Shown in pieces: positions 7,655-13,880 of a stretch of DNA of 23,026 nucleotides (within the stretch, counting starts at the first letter, position 1; each line of letters starts with the position of its first letter). The notes under the pieces were generated by a model. It was not told the DNA's origin, ran no database searches, and worked only from the letters and a program-made list of their open reading frames with translations. The stretch covers positions 1 to 23,026 of the forward strand of contig JAIUMB010000016.1 of the NCBI GenBank assembly GCA_022565745.1, written 5' to 3'. The DNA is from Cryomorphaceae bacterium. Its GTDB lineage: Bacteria; Bacteroidota; Bacteroidia; Flavobacteriales; Schleiferiaceae. The position numbers and the translations under genes are program-made.

Positions 7655-8287
7655 TCACACCGTTTTGTTCCGTAATATCGCTAAAAACTCATCTCGGGAT
7701 AATTCTACGGCGCCTAGTCTCTTGAGGTGTTCGGTGGGTACTTGGCTGTCGACTAGGCGTATGTCGGGCATGGACTGAACGGTTTTGATAAAAGCGAATT
7801 TGCTGGCGTTGGATGTGTTTGAAAACATGCTTTCGCCATAGAGAACCCCGTTGATGTAAAGGCCGTATAGTCCGCCCACCAATGTATCGTTTTCCCATGT
7901 TTCACCAGAGATGGCTAATCCTATTTCATGGAGTTTCATCATGGCTGTGCGGTAATCATCCCAAATCCATGTCCCCGCTTGATTGTGTCGGGGTATATTG
8001 GCACAGGCTTCAAGCACTTCAGCAAATGCGGTATTCATTTTAAAAGTAAAGCGACTGCCATTGAGGTAAGGTCGCATGGATTTTTGAATGTGGAGTTCAT
8101 TTGGGTAAAGAACCATACGGGGGTCTGGACTATACCAACAAGGACCATAAGGACTGTCGTGCCAAGGAAATAATCCGTGTTGATAAGCATCTATCATAGT
8201 ACTGGGCTGTAAGTCGCCCCCAGCCGCCACAAAGCCATCTTCATGAGAAGTGTTGATTTCGGGAAATTCATAGACGCCTATTTGCAT
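7655..8287 (-). CDS. aat: Leucyl/phenylalanyl-tRNA--protein transferase
   Basis: Aat adds Leu or Phe from tRNA to proteins with N-terminal Arg or Lys, marking them for ClpS/ClpAP degradation (N-end rule, cytoplasm). The 210-residue product shows the family signature in order: FPEI near the start, GLVAAGGDL-like (FVAAGGDLQ), AYQHGLFPW, WYSPDPRMVL, TWIWDDYRTAM, ETWENDTLVGGLYG, GESMFS..SNASK and LVDSQVPTEHLKRLGA. I place the start at the ATG at 8287. The frame continues to a TTG at 8308, but that codon lies inside the exact -7 box at 8306-8313. It is divergent from folA, with only 35 bp between the two start codons. Confidence 0.95.
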   Translation of the reverse strand: MQIGVYEFPEINTSHEDGFVAAGGDLQPSTMIDAYQHGLFPWHDSPYGPCWYSPDPRMVLYPNELHIQKSMRPYLNGSRFTFKMNTAFAEVLEACANIPRHNQAGTWIWDDYRTAMMKLHEIGLAISGETWENDTLVGGLYGLYINGVLYGESMFSNTSNASKFAFIKTVQSMPDIRLVDSQVPTEHLKRLGAVELSRDEFLAILRNKTV

Positions 8288-8305
8288 TTGCACTGTATTT
8301 TCGCG

Positions 8306-8313
8306 CAAAAGTA
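8306..8313 (-). promoter_or_regulatory. Promoter -7 box for aat
   Basis: The minus strand reads TACTTTTG, an exact TAnnTTTG. It ends 18 bp before the aat ATG at 8287 and overlaps the upstream TTG candidate at 8308, which rules that start out if the promoter is used. Confidence 0.6.
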
Positions 8314-8322
8314 CACAGATTA

Positions 8323-8808
8323 ATGATTATTATCATCGCCGCCATGGCGCAGAATCGCACCATAGGTAACAACAACGACTTGATTTGGCATCTGCCTAAC
8401 GACCTTAAGCGCTTTAAGCGTTTGACCTTGGGGCACCCCATGATTATGGGTAGTAAAACGTTTGACTCCCTTGGTGGGAAGCCTTTGCCAAAACGCACCA
8501 ATATTGTCATTACTAGAAGAACTGATTTTCACGCGCCAGGAGCAGTGGTGGTTCACTCTTTAGAAGAGGCCATTGAAACAGCAAAAAAAGAAGACAGCAC
8601 GATATTTATAGCCGGTGGGGGCGAGATATATCGTCAAGCACTAGAATGCGCTGACGTCATGGAGCTGACCATCATACACCGTGATTACAAAGGCGACACT
8701 TCGTTTCCTAAATGGGGCGATGATTGGCAAGAAGTTGCTCGTGAAGACATTACAGACGATCCGGATGTGGACTTTAATTATAGCTTTGTGCGGTATGAGA
8801 AAAAGTAA
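8323..8808 (+). CDS. folA: Dihydrofolate reductase
   Basis: This cytoplasmic enzyme reduces dihydrofolate to tetrahydrofolate with NADPH. The 161-residue length is standard. Landmarks: MIIIIAAMAQNRTIG at the N-terminus, IWHLPNDLKRFK with Trp22 and the catalytic acid Asp27 at the E. coli position, GHPMIMGSKTFDSLG, LPKRTNIVITR, the nucleotide-binding IFIAGGGEIY, and a final FNYSFVRYEKK strand. thyA, a frequent partner, is not adjacent. A one-mismatch -7 box (TATTTTCG, 8296-8303) sits 19 bp before the start, inside the first codons and leader of the divergent aat gene. I see no convincing terminator after the stop. Confidence 0.97.
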   Translation: MIIIIAAMAQNRTIGNNNDLIWHLPNDLKRFKRLTLGHPMIMGSKTFDSLGGKPLPKRTNIVITRRTDFHAPGAVVVHSLEEAIETAKKEDSTIFIAGGGEIYRQALECADVMELTIIHRDYKGDTSFPKWGDDWQEVAREDITDDPDVDFNYSFVRYEKK

Positions 8809-8893
8809 AGCATCTTGTTTGTGTGTTTAATTACAGATGGTTAGTGGGTTCTGAATGGCAGGGATAAAAAAAAACATCCTTTTTTAAAAATAA

Positions 8894-8926
8894 TTGTTGC
8901 AAGAATTCATAACCACAGTATATTTG
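8894..8926 (+). promoter_or_regulatory. Promoter of tRNA-Val
   Basis: TTGTTG at 8894-8899 is followed after 19 bp by TATATTTG at 8919-8926, a near-perfect Bacteroidota promoter (TTG, 19-21 bp, TAnnTTTG). It lies 35 bp before the mature tRNA 5' end. Confidence 0.75.
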
Positions 8927-8961
8927 CACCCGCAAAACGGCAAACGTGTCGTTTTTAATTT

Positions 8962-9036
8962 GGGAGATTAGCTCAGCTGGTTCAGAGCACCTGCCTTACA
9001 AGCAGGGGGTCACTGGTTCGAACCCAGTATCTCCCA
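8962..9036 (+). tRNA. tRNA-Val(UAC)
   Basis: A 75-nt cloverleaf can be folded by eye. The acceptor stem is GGGAGAT/ATCTCCC, the D stem GCTC/GAGC, the anticodon stem CCTGC/GCAGG around loop CTTACAA, and the T stem ACTGG/CCAGT around TTCGAAC. The anticodon TAC (8997-8999) reads valine codons. The discriminator is A9036. CCA is not encoded, so it must be added after transcription. The gene stands alone with its own promoter and terminator. Confidence 0.96.
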
Positions 9037-9042
9037 CAACGC

Positions 9043-9076
9043 AAGGGATGAAATGATAGGTTTCATCCCTTTTTTT
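9043..9076 (+). terminator. Intrinsic terminator of tRNA-Val
   Basis: AAGGGATGAAA (9043-9053) pairs with TTTCATCCCTT (9061-9071) around a 7-nt loop, followed by a T run to 9076. It starts 7 bp after the tRNA end. Confidence 0.88.
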
Positions 9077-9175
9077 GTGCTTTTGATTGGTGTAGTCTTA
9101 ATTCTAAAATGCGCTCATCGCGTTTTTATACAACAAAATGCTATAGAGTATTATTGATTCGAGGCTTTTAGAACA

Positions 9176-9910
9176 TTATTCTTGCTTTCTCCTCAACTCA
9201 AAGTTTTTCCCCAAATACACTTTTCGAACCTGCTCATCATTGGCAAGGTCTTCGGCAGAACCTGATTTGAGAATATTGCCTTCGAACATAAGATAAGTTC
9301 GGTCGGTGATGGCCAATGTTTCCTGAACATTGTGATCGGTAATTAGAATACCAATGTTTTTTGCCTTTAGTCCGGCTACAATTTCCTGTATGTCTTCCAC
9401 GGCTATGGGGTCAACCCCGGCGAAGGGTTCATCCAATAGAATAAAGCTTGGGTCGACGGCCAATGCGCGAGCAATTTCGGTGCGTCGTCGCTCGCCACCC
9501 GATAGTAAATCGCCGCGATTGGTGCGGATATGTTGTAAACTAAACTCGTCTAACAGCAACTCTAACTTATTTTTCTGCTCGCGTTTATTTAGCTTGGTCA
9601 TCTGGAGAACGGCGCGAATGTTGTCTTCAACACTTAGTTTTCTAAACACCGAAGCTTCTTGTGCCAAGTAACCAATGCCCCGTTGGGCACGCTTGTACAT
9701 GGGAAGACTGGTGATGTCCATGTCGTCTAACAAAACTCTTCCTTCTGATGGGCGCACCAAGCCAACAGTCATGTAAAAGGAGGTGGTTTTTCCTGCGCCA
9801 TTTGGCCCCAGCAACCCCACAATCTCTCCCTTGTTAACTTCGAAGGATACGCCTTTGACAACGGACCGACCTCGGTAACGTTTAATTAAGTTTTCAGCTC
9901 TTAGTTTCAT
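9176..9910 (-). CDS. lptB: Lipopolysaccharide export ABC transporter ATP-binding protein LptB
   Basis: LptB is the cytoplasmic ATPase that, with LptFG and LptC, drives LPS from the inner membrane to the outer membrane. The 244-residue product has Walker A GPNGAGKTT at 35-43, a Q-loop in IGYLAQEASVFR, ABC signature LSGGE at 136-140, Walker B FILLDEP at 156-162, and switch His193 in ITDHN. The combination YLAQEASVFRKL plus LLSGGERRR and EPFAGVDP is typical of LptB rather than other ABC ATPases. I start it at the ATG at 9910. An in-frame GTG lies at 9940, upstream of the -7 box at 9927-9934, so it would not be in the transcript. No other lpt gene is adjacent. It is divergent from the usp operon. 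Confidence 0.95.
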   Translation of the reverse strand: MKLRAENLIKRYRGRSVVKGVSFEVNKGEIVGLLGPNGAGKTTSFYMTVGLVRPSEGRVLLDDMDITSLPMYKRAQRGIGYLAQEASVFRKLSVEDNIRAVLQMTKLNKREQKNKLELLLDEFSLQHIRTNRGDLLSGGERRRTEIARALAVDPSFILLDEPFAGVDPIAVEDIQEIVAGLKAKNIGILITDHNVQETLAITDRTYLMFEGNILKSGSAEDLANDEQVRKVYLGKNFELRRKQE

Positions 9911-9926
9911 ATCTATCGCAATGCCA

Positions 9927-9934
9927 CAAAGGTA
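9927..9934 (-). promoter_or_regulatory. Promoter -7 box for lptB
   Basis: The minus strand reads TACCTTTG, an exact TAnnTTTG, ending 16 bp before the lptB ATG at 9910. Confidence 0.6.
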
Positions 9935-9960
9935 GCGCACAGGCTTTGTTTATACATCAC

Positions 9961-9974
9961 GTGACCGAAGTCAC
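9961..9974. promoter_or_regulatory. CRP/FNR-type palindrome between lptB and the usp operon
   Basis: GTGACCGAAGTCAC is a perfect inverted repeat with 5-bp arms, matching the CRP-type core GTGA-N6-TCAC. On the plus strand the best -7 box for usp is GACCTTTG (9998-10005, one mismatch), which would put the palindrome near -43, close to the class II activator position. It is also about 46 bp upstream of the lptB transcription start predicted on the other strand, so either gene could be the target. Confidence 0.42.
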
Positions 9975-10058
9975 CGTTAAAAAGCGGCTTAAGTATTGAC
10001 CTTTGTATCGGTGTTTAAAGGCACCTACTGAAAAATAAATTTCTTTAATAAAAAGATT

Positions 10059-10883
10059 ATGAATTTGAGAATTCTCATGCCTACCGATTTTAGTCCCCAA
10101 GCGGACAGTGCAATGGTATTGGCAAAAAAAATAGCGGAGAAAGTTCCCGTTGAACTGGAGTTGCTTCACATCATACCCTGTAGAACGGAAGCGCGATTAA
10201 ACGATAGCGGCAAAGTTGAGGTAGAAGAAGACAGTGTAGAAGGTTATCTCAATGCGCAAGTAGAAGCCGCGCAAAAAGGTTTTGGCATCTACGACTTATC
10301 GGCATTTGCATCGGTTAAAACGTCTATTGAGTTTGGCCCCATTTCTTCCACCATTATTATGAAAACACCCAAAGGTTCTTATGATGCCATCATCATGGGC
10401 ACTAAAGGCGCTTTTGGTATTAAGGAGTTTATGTCGGGCTCAAGCACCCAGCAGGTGGTGCGTGGTTCGCAAACCCCGGTACTCAGTTTGATGTGTGATC
10501 GTTCAGATTGGGAGGTCAATAATGTGTTGTTGATTCATCAGCTAAAAAACAATAAGGCGGCGGTTCCTAATATCCTCAAGGCATTGGTGAAGTCTTTTAA
10601 CTCAACCCTTCATGTGTTTAGCAACAACGACCCCGAAAGTGCGGTGAGCGAGGAAGAAATGAGAGATTTTCTCGAGCGAGAAGGTATTCCCGAATCCAAC
10701 GCCGTTATTCATCCCAATGGCATCAGTGAAAAGAGTGTGGTACAGTTTGATCAACGCTATCAAATGGACTTGATTGCTGTTGCTACAGAAGGTCGCTCAG
10801 CACTTGAGCAAATTTTTCGTCCTAGTGTAGCTGAGAAGTTGGTTAATCACATGTATAAACCAATTCTCACTTTCCACCAATAG
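10059..10883 (+). CDS. Universal stress protein, two UspA domains
   Basis: This is a 274-residue cytoplasmic protein with two tandem Usp folds, about 1-146 and 151-274. Domain 1 starts ILMPTDFSPQADSAMVLAKKIA and keeps the ATP-binding pattern G-X2-G-X9-G-S at Gly114, Gly117, Gly127 and Ser128 (MGTKGAFGIKEFMSGSS). Domain 2 ends in AVATEGRSALEQIFRPSVAEKLV and lacks that glycine pattern, so it probably does not bind ATP. Two-domain Usp proteins beside YeeE/YedE genes occur in Bacteroidota. The transporter genes follow after 31 bp and share a terminator at 11993-12021, so the three genes are probably one transcript. The exact signal it responds to cannot be read from sequence. Confidence 0.92.
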   Translation: MNLRILMPTDFSPQADSAMVLAKKIAEKVPVELELLHIIPCRTEARLNDSGKVEVEEDSVEGYLNAQVEAAQKGFGIYDLSAFASVKTSIEFGPISSTIIMKTPKGSYDAIIMGTKGAFGIKEFMSGSSTQQVVRGSQTPVLSLMCDRSDWEVNNVLLIHQLKNNKAAVPNILKALVKSFNSTLHVFSNNDPESAVSEEEMRDFLEREGIPESNAVIHPNGISEKSVVQFDQRYQMDLIAVATEGRSALEQIFRPSVAEKLVNHMYKPILTFHQ

Positions 10884-10914
10884 TCATTTTATAATTTTTT
10901 AAACAACGTTTGAT

Positions 10915-11469
10915 ATGGATTTTATTCTTGCGCCTTGGTCTTGGCATGTGTCAGGAGCTGTAATAGGCTTTATAATGATTTTACTTCTGTTTTTTGGTAA
11001 ATCATTCGGTTTTTCTGCCAACTTACGCACCATGTGCTCCATGGCCGGTGCTGGTAAGTCGGTGAGCTTTTTCAAGTTTGATTGGAAAAAACAAACTTGG
11101 AACCTTTTATTTCTCGTAGGAGCAGTAGTGGGCGGTTATATTGCCAATACATGGTTGTCAGACGGCTCTGTAGTGGACATCTCTGAAAACACCATCCGTG
11201 ATTTAGCGGCATTGGGTATCTCAGCGCCTACAGAAATTCAGCCCACAGAAATCTTTAGCTGGTCGTTTGCATCTTCCTTAAAAGGAATTTTGTTTCTGGT
11301 GATTGGAGGCTTCCTCGTAGGTTTTGGCGCTCGTTATGCCGGTGGTTGTACATCAGGACACGCCATTAGTGGACTAAGTGATCTGCAAATCCCATCGCTA
11401 ATTGCGGTTGTTGGTTTCTTTATCGGAGGACTGATTATGACCCATCTCATTTTACCATTCATTCTATAA
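10915..11469 (+). CDS. YeeE/YedE-family membrane protein, N-terminal half of a split transporter
   Basis: This is a 184-residue integral membrane protein with about four or five helices. The family's conserved cysteine sites are Cys41 in TMCSMAGAG and Cys145 in YAGGCTSGHAISGL. In YeeE these cysteines line a path that takes up thiosulfate; related proteins carry other sulfur compounds. The full-length family is about 330-400 residues, and this protein plus the next (138 residues) adds to 322, so the transporter is split over two genes 10 bp apart. Its loop at about 80-115 is longer and more polar than the rest. It likely works with the next protein in the inner membrane. The substrate is inferred from the family only. 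Confidence 0.88.
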   Translation: MDFILAPWSWHVSGAVIGFIMILLLFFGKSFGFSANLRTMCSMAGAGKSVSFFKFDWKKQTWNLLFLVGAVVGGYIANTWLSDGSVVDISENTIRDLAALGISAPTEIQPTEIFSWSFASSLKGILFLVIGGFLVGFGARYAGGCTSGHAISGLSDLQIPSLIAVVGFFIGGLIMTHLILPFIL

Positions 11470-11479
11470 AAATATTATC

Positions 11480-11896
11480 ATGTTGAAGTTTTTGAAATTT
11501 ATTGTCGCAGGTATTCTATTCGGAATTGTTATGACTAAGTCCGAAGCGATTTCCTGGTTTCGCATACAAGAAATGTTTCGCTTTCAATCGTTTCATATGT
11601 ACGGAATAATTTTCACAGCCATTGCTGTTGGTCTTATTGCTGTTCAGTTGATTAAGCGCTTTCAATTGCGCGATATCGGAGGTAATCCGATAATTTTTAA
11701 CCCCAAAGATATGAGCATTCCACGCTATCTTATAGGAGGCTCCATCTTTGGACTTGGTTGGGCCATGACGGGGGCTTGTCCTGGGCCAATGTTTGTGAAT
11801 TTTGGATACGGTTACGGAATGATGTTGTTGATTATCGTTGGCGCTTTAATTGGCACGTTAATGTACGGGGTGTTGCGAACAAAGTTGCCTCATTAA
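11480..11896 (+). CDS. YeeE/YedE-family (DUF6691-type) membrane protein, C-terminal half of a split transporter
   Basis: This is a 138-residue membrane protein with about four helices. The diagnostic motif is MTGACPGPMFVNFGYG with Cys100, equivalent to the last conserved cysteine of YeeE. Its start is 10 bp after the preceding half and the two are presumably a complex. A probable intrinsic terminator lies about 100 bp downstream. No rhodanese, persulfide dioxygenase or TusA gene, which often accompany such transporters, is present here. Confidence 0.86.
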   Translation: MLKFLKFIVAGILFGIVMTKSEAISWFRIQEMFRFQSFHMYGIIFTAIAVGLIAVQLIKRFQLRDIGGNPIIFNPKDMSIPRYLIGGSIFGLGWAMTGACPGPMFVNFGYGYGMMLLIIVGALIGTLMYGVLRTKLPH

Positions 11897-11992
11897 ACGT
11901 TAATCATCCAGTTATCAAATATTTGAACCCAAGCATGGTTAAATCCTAGTTAGGTCTGTTTGTGATTATTCTTTAGGTTTTCTTAAATCTGG

Positions 11993-12021
11993 AAAAGACG
12001 CTCTTGTTGAGCGTCTTTTTT
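11993..12021 (+). terminator. Intrinsic terminator of the usp/YeeE operon
   Basis: AAAAGACGCTC (11993-12003) pairs with GAGCGTCTTTT (12009-12019) around loop TTGTT, with a T run after it. It is about 97 bp past the last stop. The gap between (11897-11992) shows no gene. Confidence 0.88.
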
Positions 12022-12032
12022 GTTTAACTCGT

Positions 12033-12063
12033 TTTGTAGTTTCATACTTACATATTACTTTTG
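12033..12063 (+). promoter_or_regulatory. Promoter of the 56-residue PID-CTERM-like gene
   Basis: TTTG at 12033-12036, a 19-bp spacer and TACTTTTG at 12056-12063 form a textbook Bacteroidota promoter. It lies directly after the terminator of the upstream operon and 40 bp before the ATG, which supports the small frame at 12104 as a real gene. Confidence 0.75.
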
Positions 12064-12103
12064 CTAACGTTAATTCTGTATAAAATTATATAAACATCAC
12101 ATT

Positions 12104-12274
12104 ATGATTTATTATGTTGCAAATGTATTGGTTTTATGCTTGTTTTCCACATCGTTAATTGCTCAGCCAATGGCCCCCAATAGTCAGCCGGTTCCAATAG
12201 ATGAAGGACTAATGGGGTTGTTTGTGGTAGGTGCGCTTTATGTTATGGTGCGAAAAAATATAAAAGGTAAGTGA
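12104..12274 (+). CDS. Small exported protein with PID-CTERM-like sorting signal, 56 aa
   Basis: A 56-codon frame runs from ATG at 12104 to TGA at 12272-12274. Residues 1-20 form a signal peptide (MIYYVANVLVLCLFSTSLIA, then QP). Next comes a short proline-rich stretch, the motif VPIDEGL at about 30-36, a hydrophobic helix at about 35-49, and a basic end RKNIKGK. This arrangement (signal peptide, Pro-Ile-Asp, helix, positive tail) is the layout of the small Bacteroidota proteins that I recall being annotated as PID-CTERM sorting-domain proteins, resembling sortase or exosortase substrates. Almost nothing lies between the two signals, so the mature product would be about a dozen residues if both were processed. 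The cognate processing enzyme is not in the window. Its own promoter, in the gap between the usp/YeeE terminator and gdhA, supports expression. Confidence 0.72.
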   Translation: MIYYVANVLVLCLFSTSLIAQPMAPNSQPVPIDEGLMGLFVVGALYVMVRKNIKGK

Positions 12275-12369
12275 TGCAGAACTTGTTTGGCCTTTGGTTG
12301 AATAAGGTTAAACACAAGTATTTAAAATTTGCACATGCATCAAGCAAACGCATTTTTTACCAATATTAT

Positions 12370-12393
12370 AGATTACTTTTGCCGCAGTAATCT
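12370..12393 (+). promoter_or_regulatory. gdhA promoter -7 box inside an operator-like inverted repeat
   Basis: AGATTAC (12370-12376) and GTAATCT (12387-12393) are perfect inverted 7-bp arms 10 bp apart. The exact -7 box TACTTTTG (12374-12381) lies across the left arm and spacer, and the predicted start of transcription falls at about 12387, in the right arm. A repressor bound here would block the promoter. The box ends 27 bp before the gdhA ATG. Confidence 0.5.
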
Positions 12394-12408
12394 TTAAAAA
12401 ACGCTCGC

Positions 12409-13755
12409 ATGTCTAAGTATCAAGCTCAGATTGACCAGTTCATGGAAACGCTCAAGCAACGCAGTAGTCATGAACCGGAATTTTTACAAGCCGTGGAAGA
12501 AGTGGTAGAAGTCGTTCTTCCCATCGTAGAGGAAACGCCTAAATATAAAAAGGCAAATATTCTTGAACGTATTGTGGAGCCAGAAAGGGTTTTTATTTTC
12601 CGTGTGCCGTGGCTTGACGACAATGGCAACATACAAGTCAATAGAGGTTTTCGCGTACAATTTAACTCTGCGATTGGACCATACAAAGGCGGTTTGCGCT
12701 TTCACCCATCGGTGAATTTATCTATTCTCAAGTTTTTAGGATTTGAGCAAATTTTCAAAAATGCCTTAACTACGTTGCCAATGGGTGGCGGCAAAGGGGG
12801 ATCTGATTTTGATCCTAAAGGAAAAAGCGATAGTGAAGTGATGCGCTTTTGCCAAAGCTTTATGACGGAGTTGAGTAAATATATTGGTGCCAATACCGAC
12901 GTGCCTGCCGGAGATATCGGAGTAGGTGCGCGTGAAATTGGCTACATGTTTGGTCAGTACAAGCGTATCCGCGATGAATTTACGGGGGTTCTTACCGGTA
13001 AAGGCATCAATTGGGGAGGTTCGCTTATTCGTCCGGAAGCTACCGGATACGGCGTGGTTTATTTTGCAGTTGAAATGCTTCGCGAACGCGGTGAAGAGCT
13101 TAAAGGTAAGCGTGTAGCGGTTTCAGGTTCAGGTAACGTCGCACAATTTGCCATTGAGAAAGCCCTTGAATATGGAGCAACTGTTGTTTCTGCAAGTGAT
13201 TCCTCAGGATATATTTACGATGCAGAAGGATTCAATGAAGAGAAGTTGGCCTTTTTGAAAGAACTAAAAAATGAGAGAAGGGGTCGTATTCAAGAATATG
13301 CCGATAAATTTAACTGCGAATTTAACGAGGGTACACCCTGGTCGATTTCGGTAGATATTGCTATGCCTTGTGCAACGCAAAATGAGCTGAATGATAAAGA
13401 CGCAGAGACTTTGGTGAAGAACGGCATTATGGCTGTTACTGAAGGCGCCAATATGCCTTGTACCCCAGGTGCCATTCGCGCGTTTCAAAAGGCAAAGGTG
13501 TCGTTTAGTCCAGGAAAAGCCAGTAACGCAGGTGGAGTAGCTACCAGTGGTTTGGAAATGTCTCAGAACTCATTGCGCTACAATTGGACGCGTGAACAAG
13601 TAGATGAGCGCTTGCAAAACATCATGAAAGACATCCACGAAATCTGTGTGAAATACGGAAAACGTGAAGACGGATACGTTGATTACGTTCGAGGAGCAAA
13701 TGTAGCTGGATTCATAAAAGTAGCAGATGCCATGATAGACCAGGGCGCTGTGTAA
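12409..13755 (+). CDS. gdhA: NADP-dependent glutamate dehydrogenase, hexameric type
   Basis: GdhA makes glutamate from 2-oxoglutarate and ammonium with NADPH in the cytoplasm. The 448 residues match the small hexameric class. Landmarks: FRVQFNSAIGPYKGGLRFHP at about 81-100, the catalytic lysine at Lys129 in PMGGGKGGSDFDPKGKS (E. coli Lys128), NTDVPAGDIGVGAREIGYM, the Rossmann motif VAVSGSGNVAQFA, and EGANMPCTPGA. The coenzyme preference for NADP is inferred from the close match to the E. coli-type enzyme. It is a single-gene unit with its own promoter and a terminator at 13849-13876 shared with the converging gene. An operator-like repeat overlaps its promoter. Confidence 0.97.
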   Translation: MSKYQAQIDQFMETLKQRSSHEPEFLQAVEEVVEVVLPIVEETPKYKKANILERIVEPERVFIFRVPWLDDNGNIQVNRGFRVQFNSAIGPYKGGLRFHPSVNLSILKFLGFEQIFKNALTTLPMGGGKGGSDFDPKGKSDSEVMRFCQSFMTELSKYIGANTDVPAGDIGVGAREIGYMFGQYKRIRDEFTGVLTGKGINWGGSLIRPEATGYGVVYFAVEMLRERGEELKGKRVAVSGSGNVAQFAIEKALEYGATVVSASDSSGYIYDAEGFNEEKLAFLKELKNERRGRIQEYADKFNCEFNEGTPWSISVDIAMPCATQNELNDKDAETLVKNGIMAVTEGANMPCTPGAIRAFQKAKVSFSPGKASNAGGVATSGLEMSQNSLRYNWTREQVDERLQNIMKDIHEICVKYGKREDGYVDYVRGANVAGFIKVADAMIDQGAV

Positions 13756-13818
13756 CCAATCTTTCATTATTAGGGTAGCAAGCTTTGCTTTAAACCTGCC
13801 ACTTTAATAACATACAGA

Positions 13819-13835
13819 TGCATTTTGAAAATGCA
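13819..13835. repeat. 17-bp near-perfect palindrome between gdhA and its terminator
   Basis: TGCATTTTGAAAATGCA has 8-bp arms around a single central base. There is no T run, so it is not a terminator by itself. It sits 64 bp after the gdhA stop. Function unknown. Confidence 0.4.
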
Positions 13836-13848
13836 GAACATCACAAAT

Positions 13849-13876
13849 AAAAAAACCGCCCTCGGGCGGTTTTTTT
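13849..13876. terminator. Bidirectional intrinsic terminator between gdhA and the 1466-residue gene
   Basis: Seven A, then CCGCC-CTCG-GGCGG (13856-13869), then seven T. The symmetry provides a terminator for gdhA on the plus strand and for the converging minus-strand gene, whose stop is only 5 bp away. Confidence 0.9.
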
Positions 13877-13880
13877 ATGG

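Noticed and set aside
8867..8886. Possible folA terminator (GGAT, A-rich loop, ATCC, T run)
   Set aside because: The stem has only four pairs with a 10-base A-rich loop, too weak to call.
9111..9131. Hairpin AAAATGCG-CTCAT-CGCGTTTT between the tRNA terminator and the lptB stop
   Set aside because: It would act as a plus-strand terminator with a wobble pair, but no plus-strand gene ends there other than the tRNA, which already has a stronger one. On the minus strand, where lptB needs one, the stem has a C-A mismatch.
7035..12073. Octamer AACGTTAA found in three intergenic places (7035, 11896, 12066)
   Set aside because: In AT-rich sequence one or two copies are expected by chance in a window this size, and the three contexts have nothing in common.
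12275..12369. Gap between the PID-CTERM-like gene and gdhA searched for another small gene
   Set aside because: No frame with a plausible start, length and composition was found; stops are frequent.
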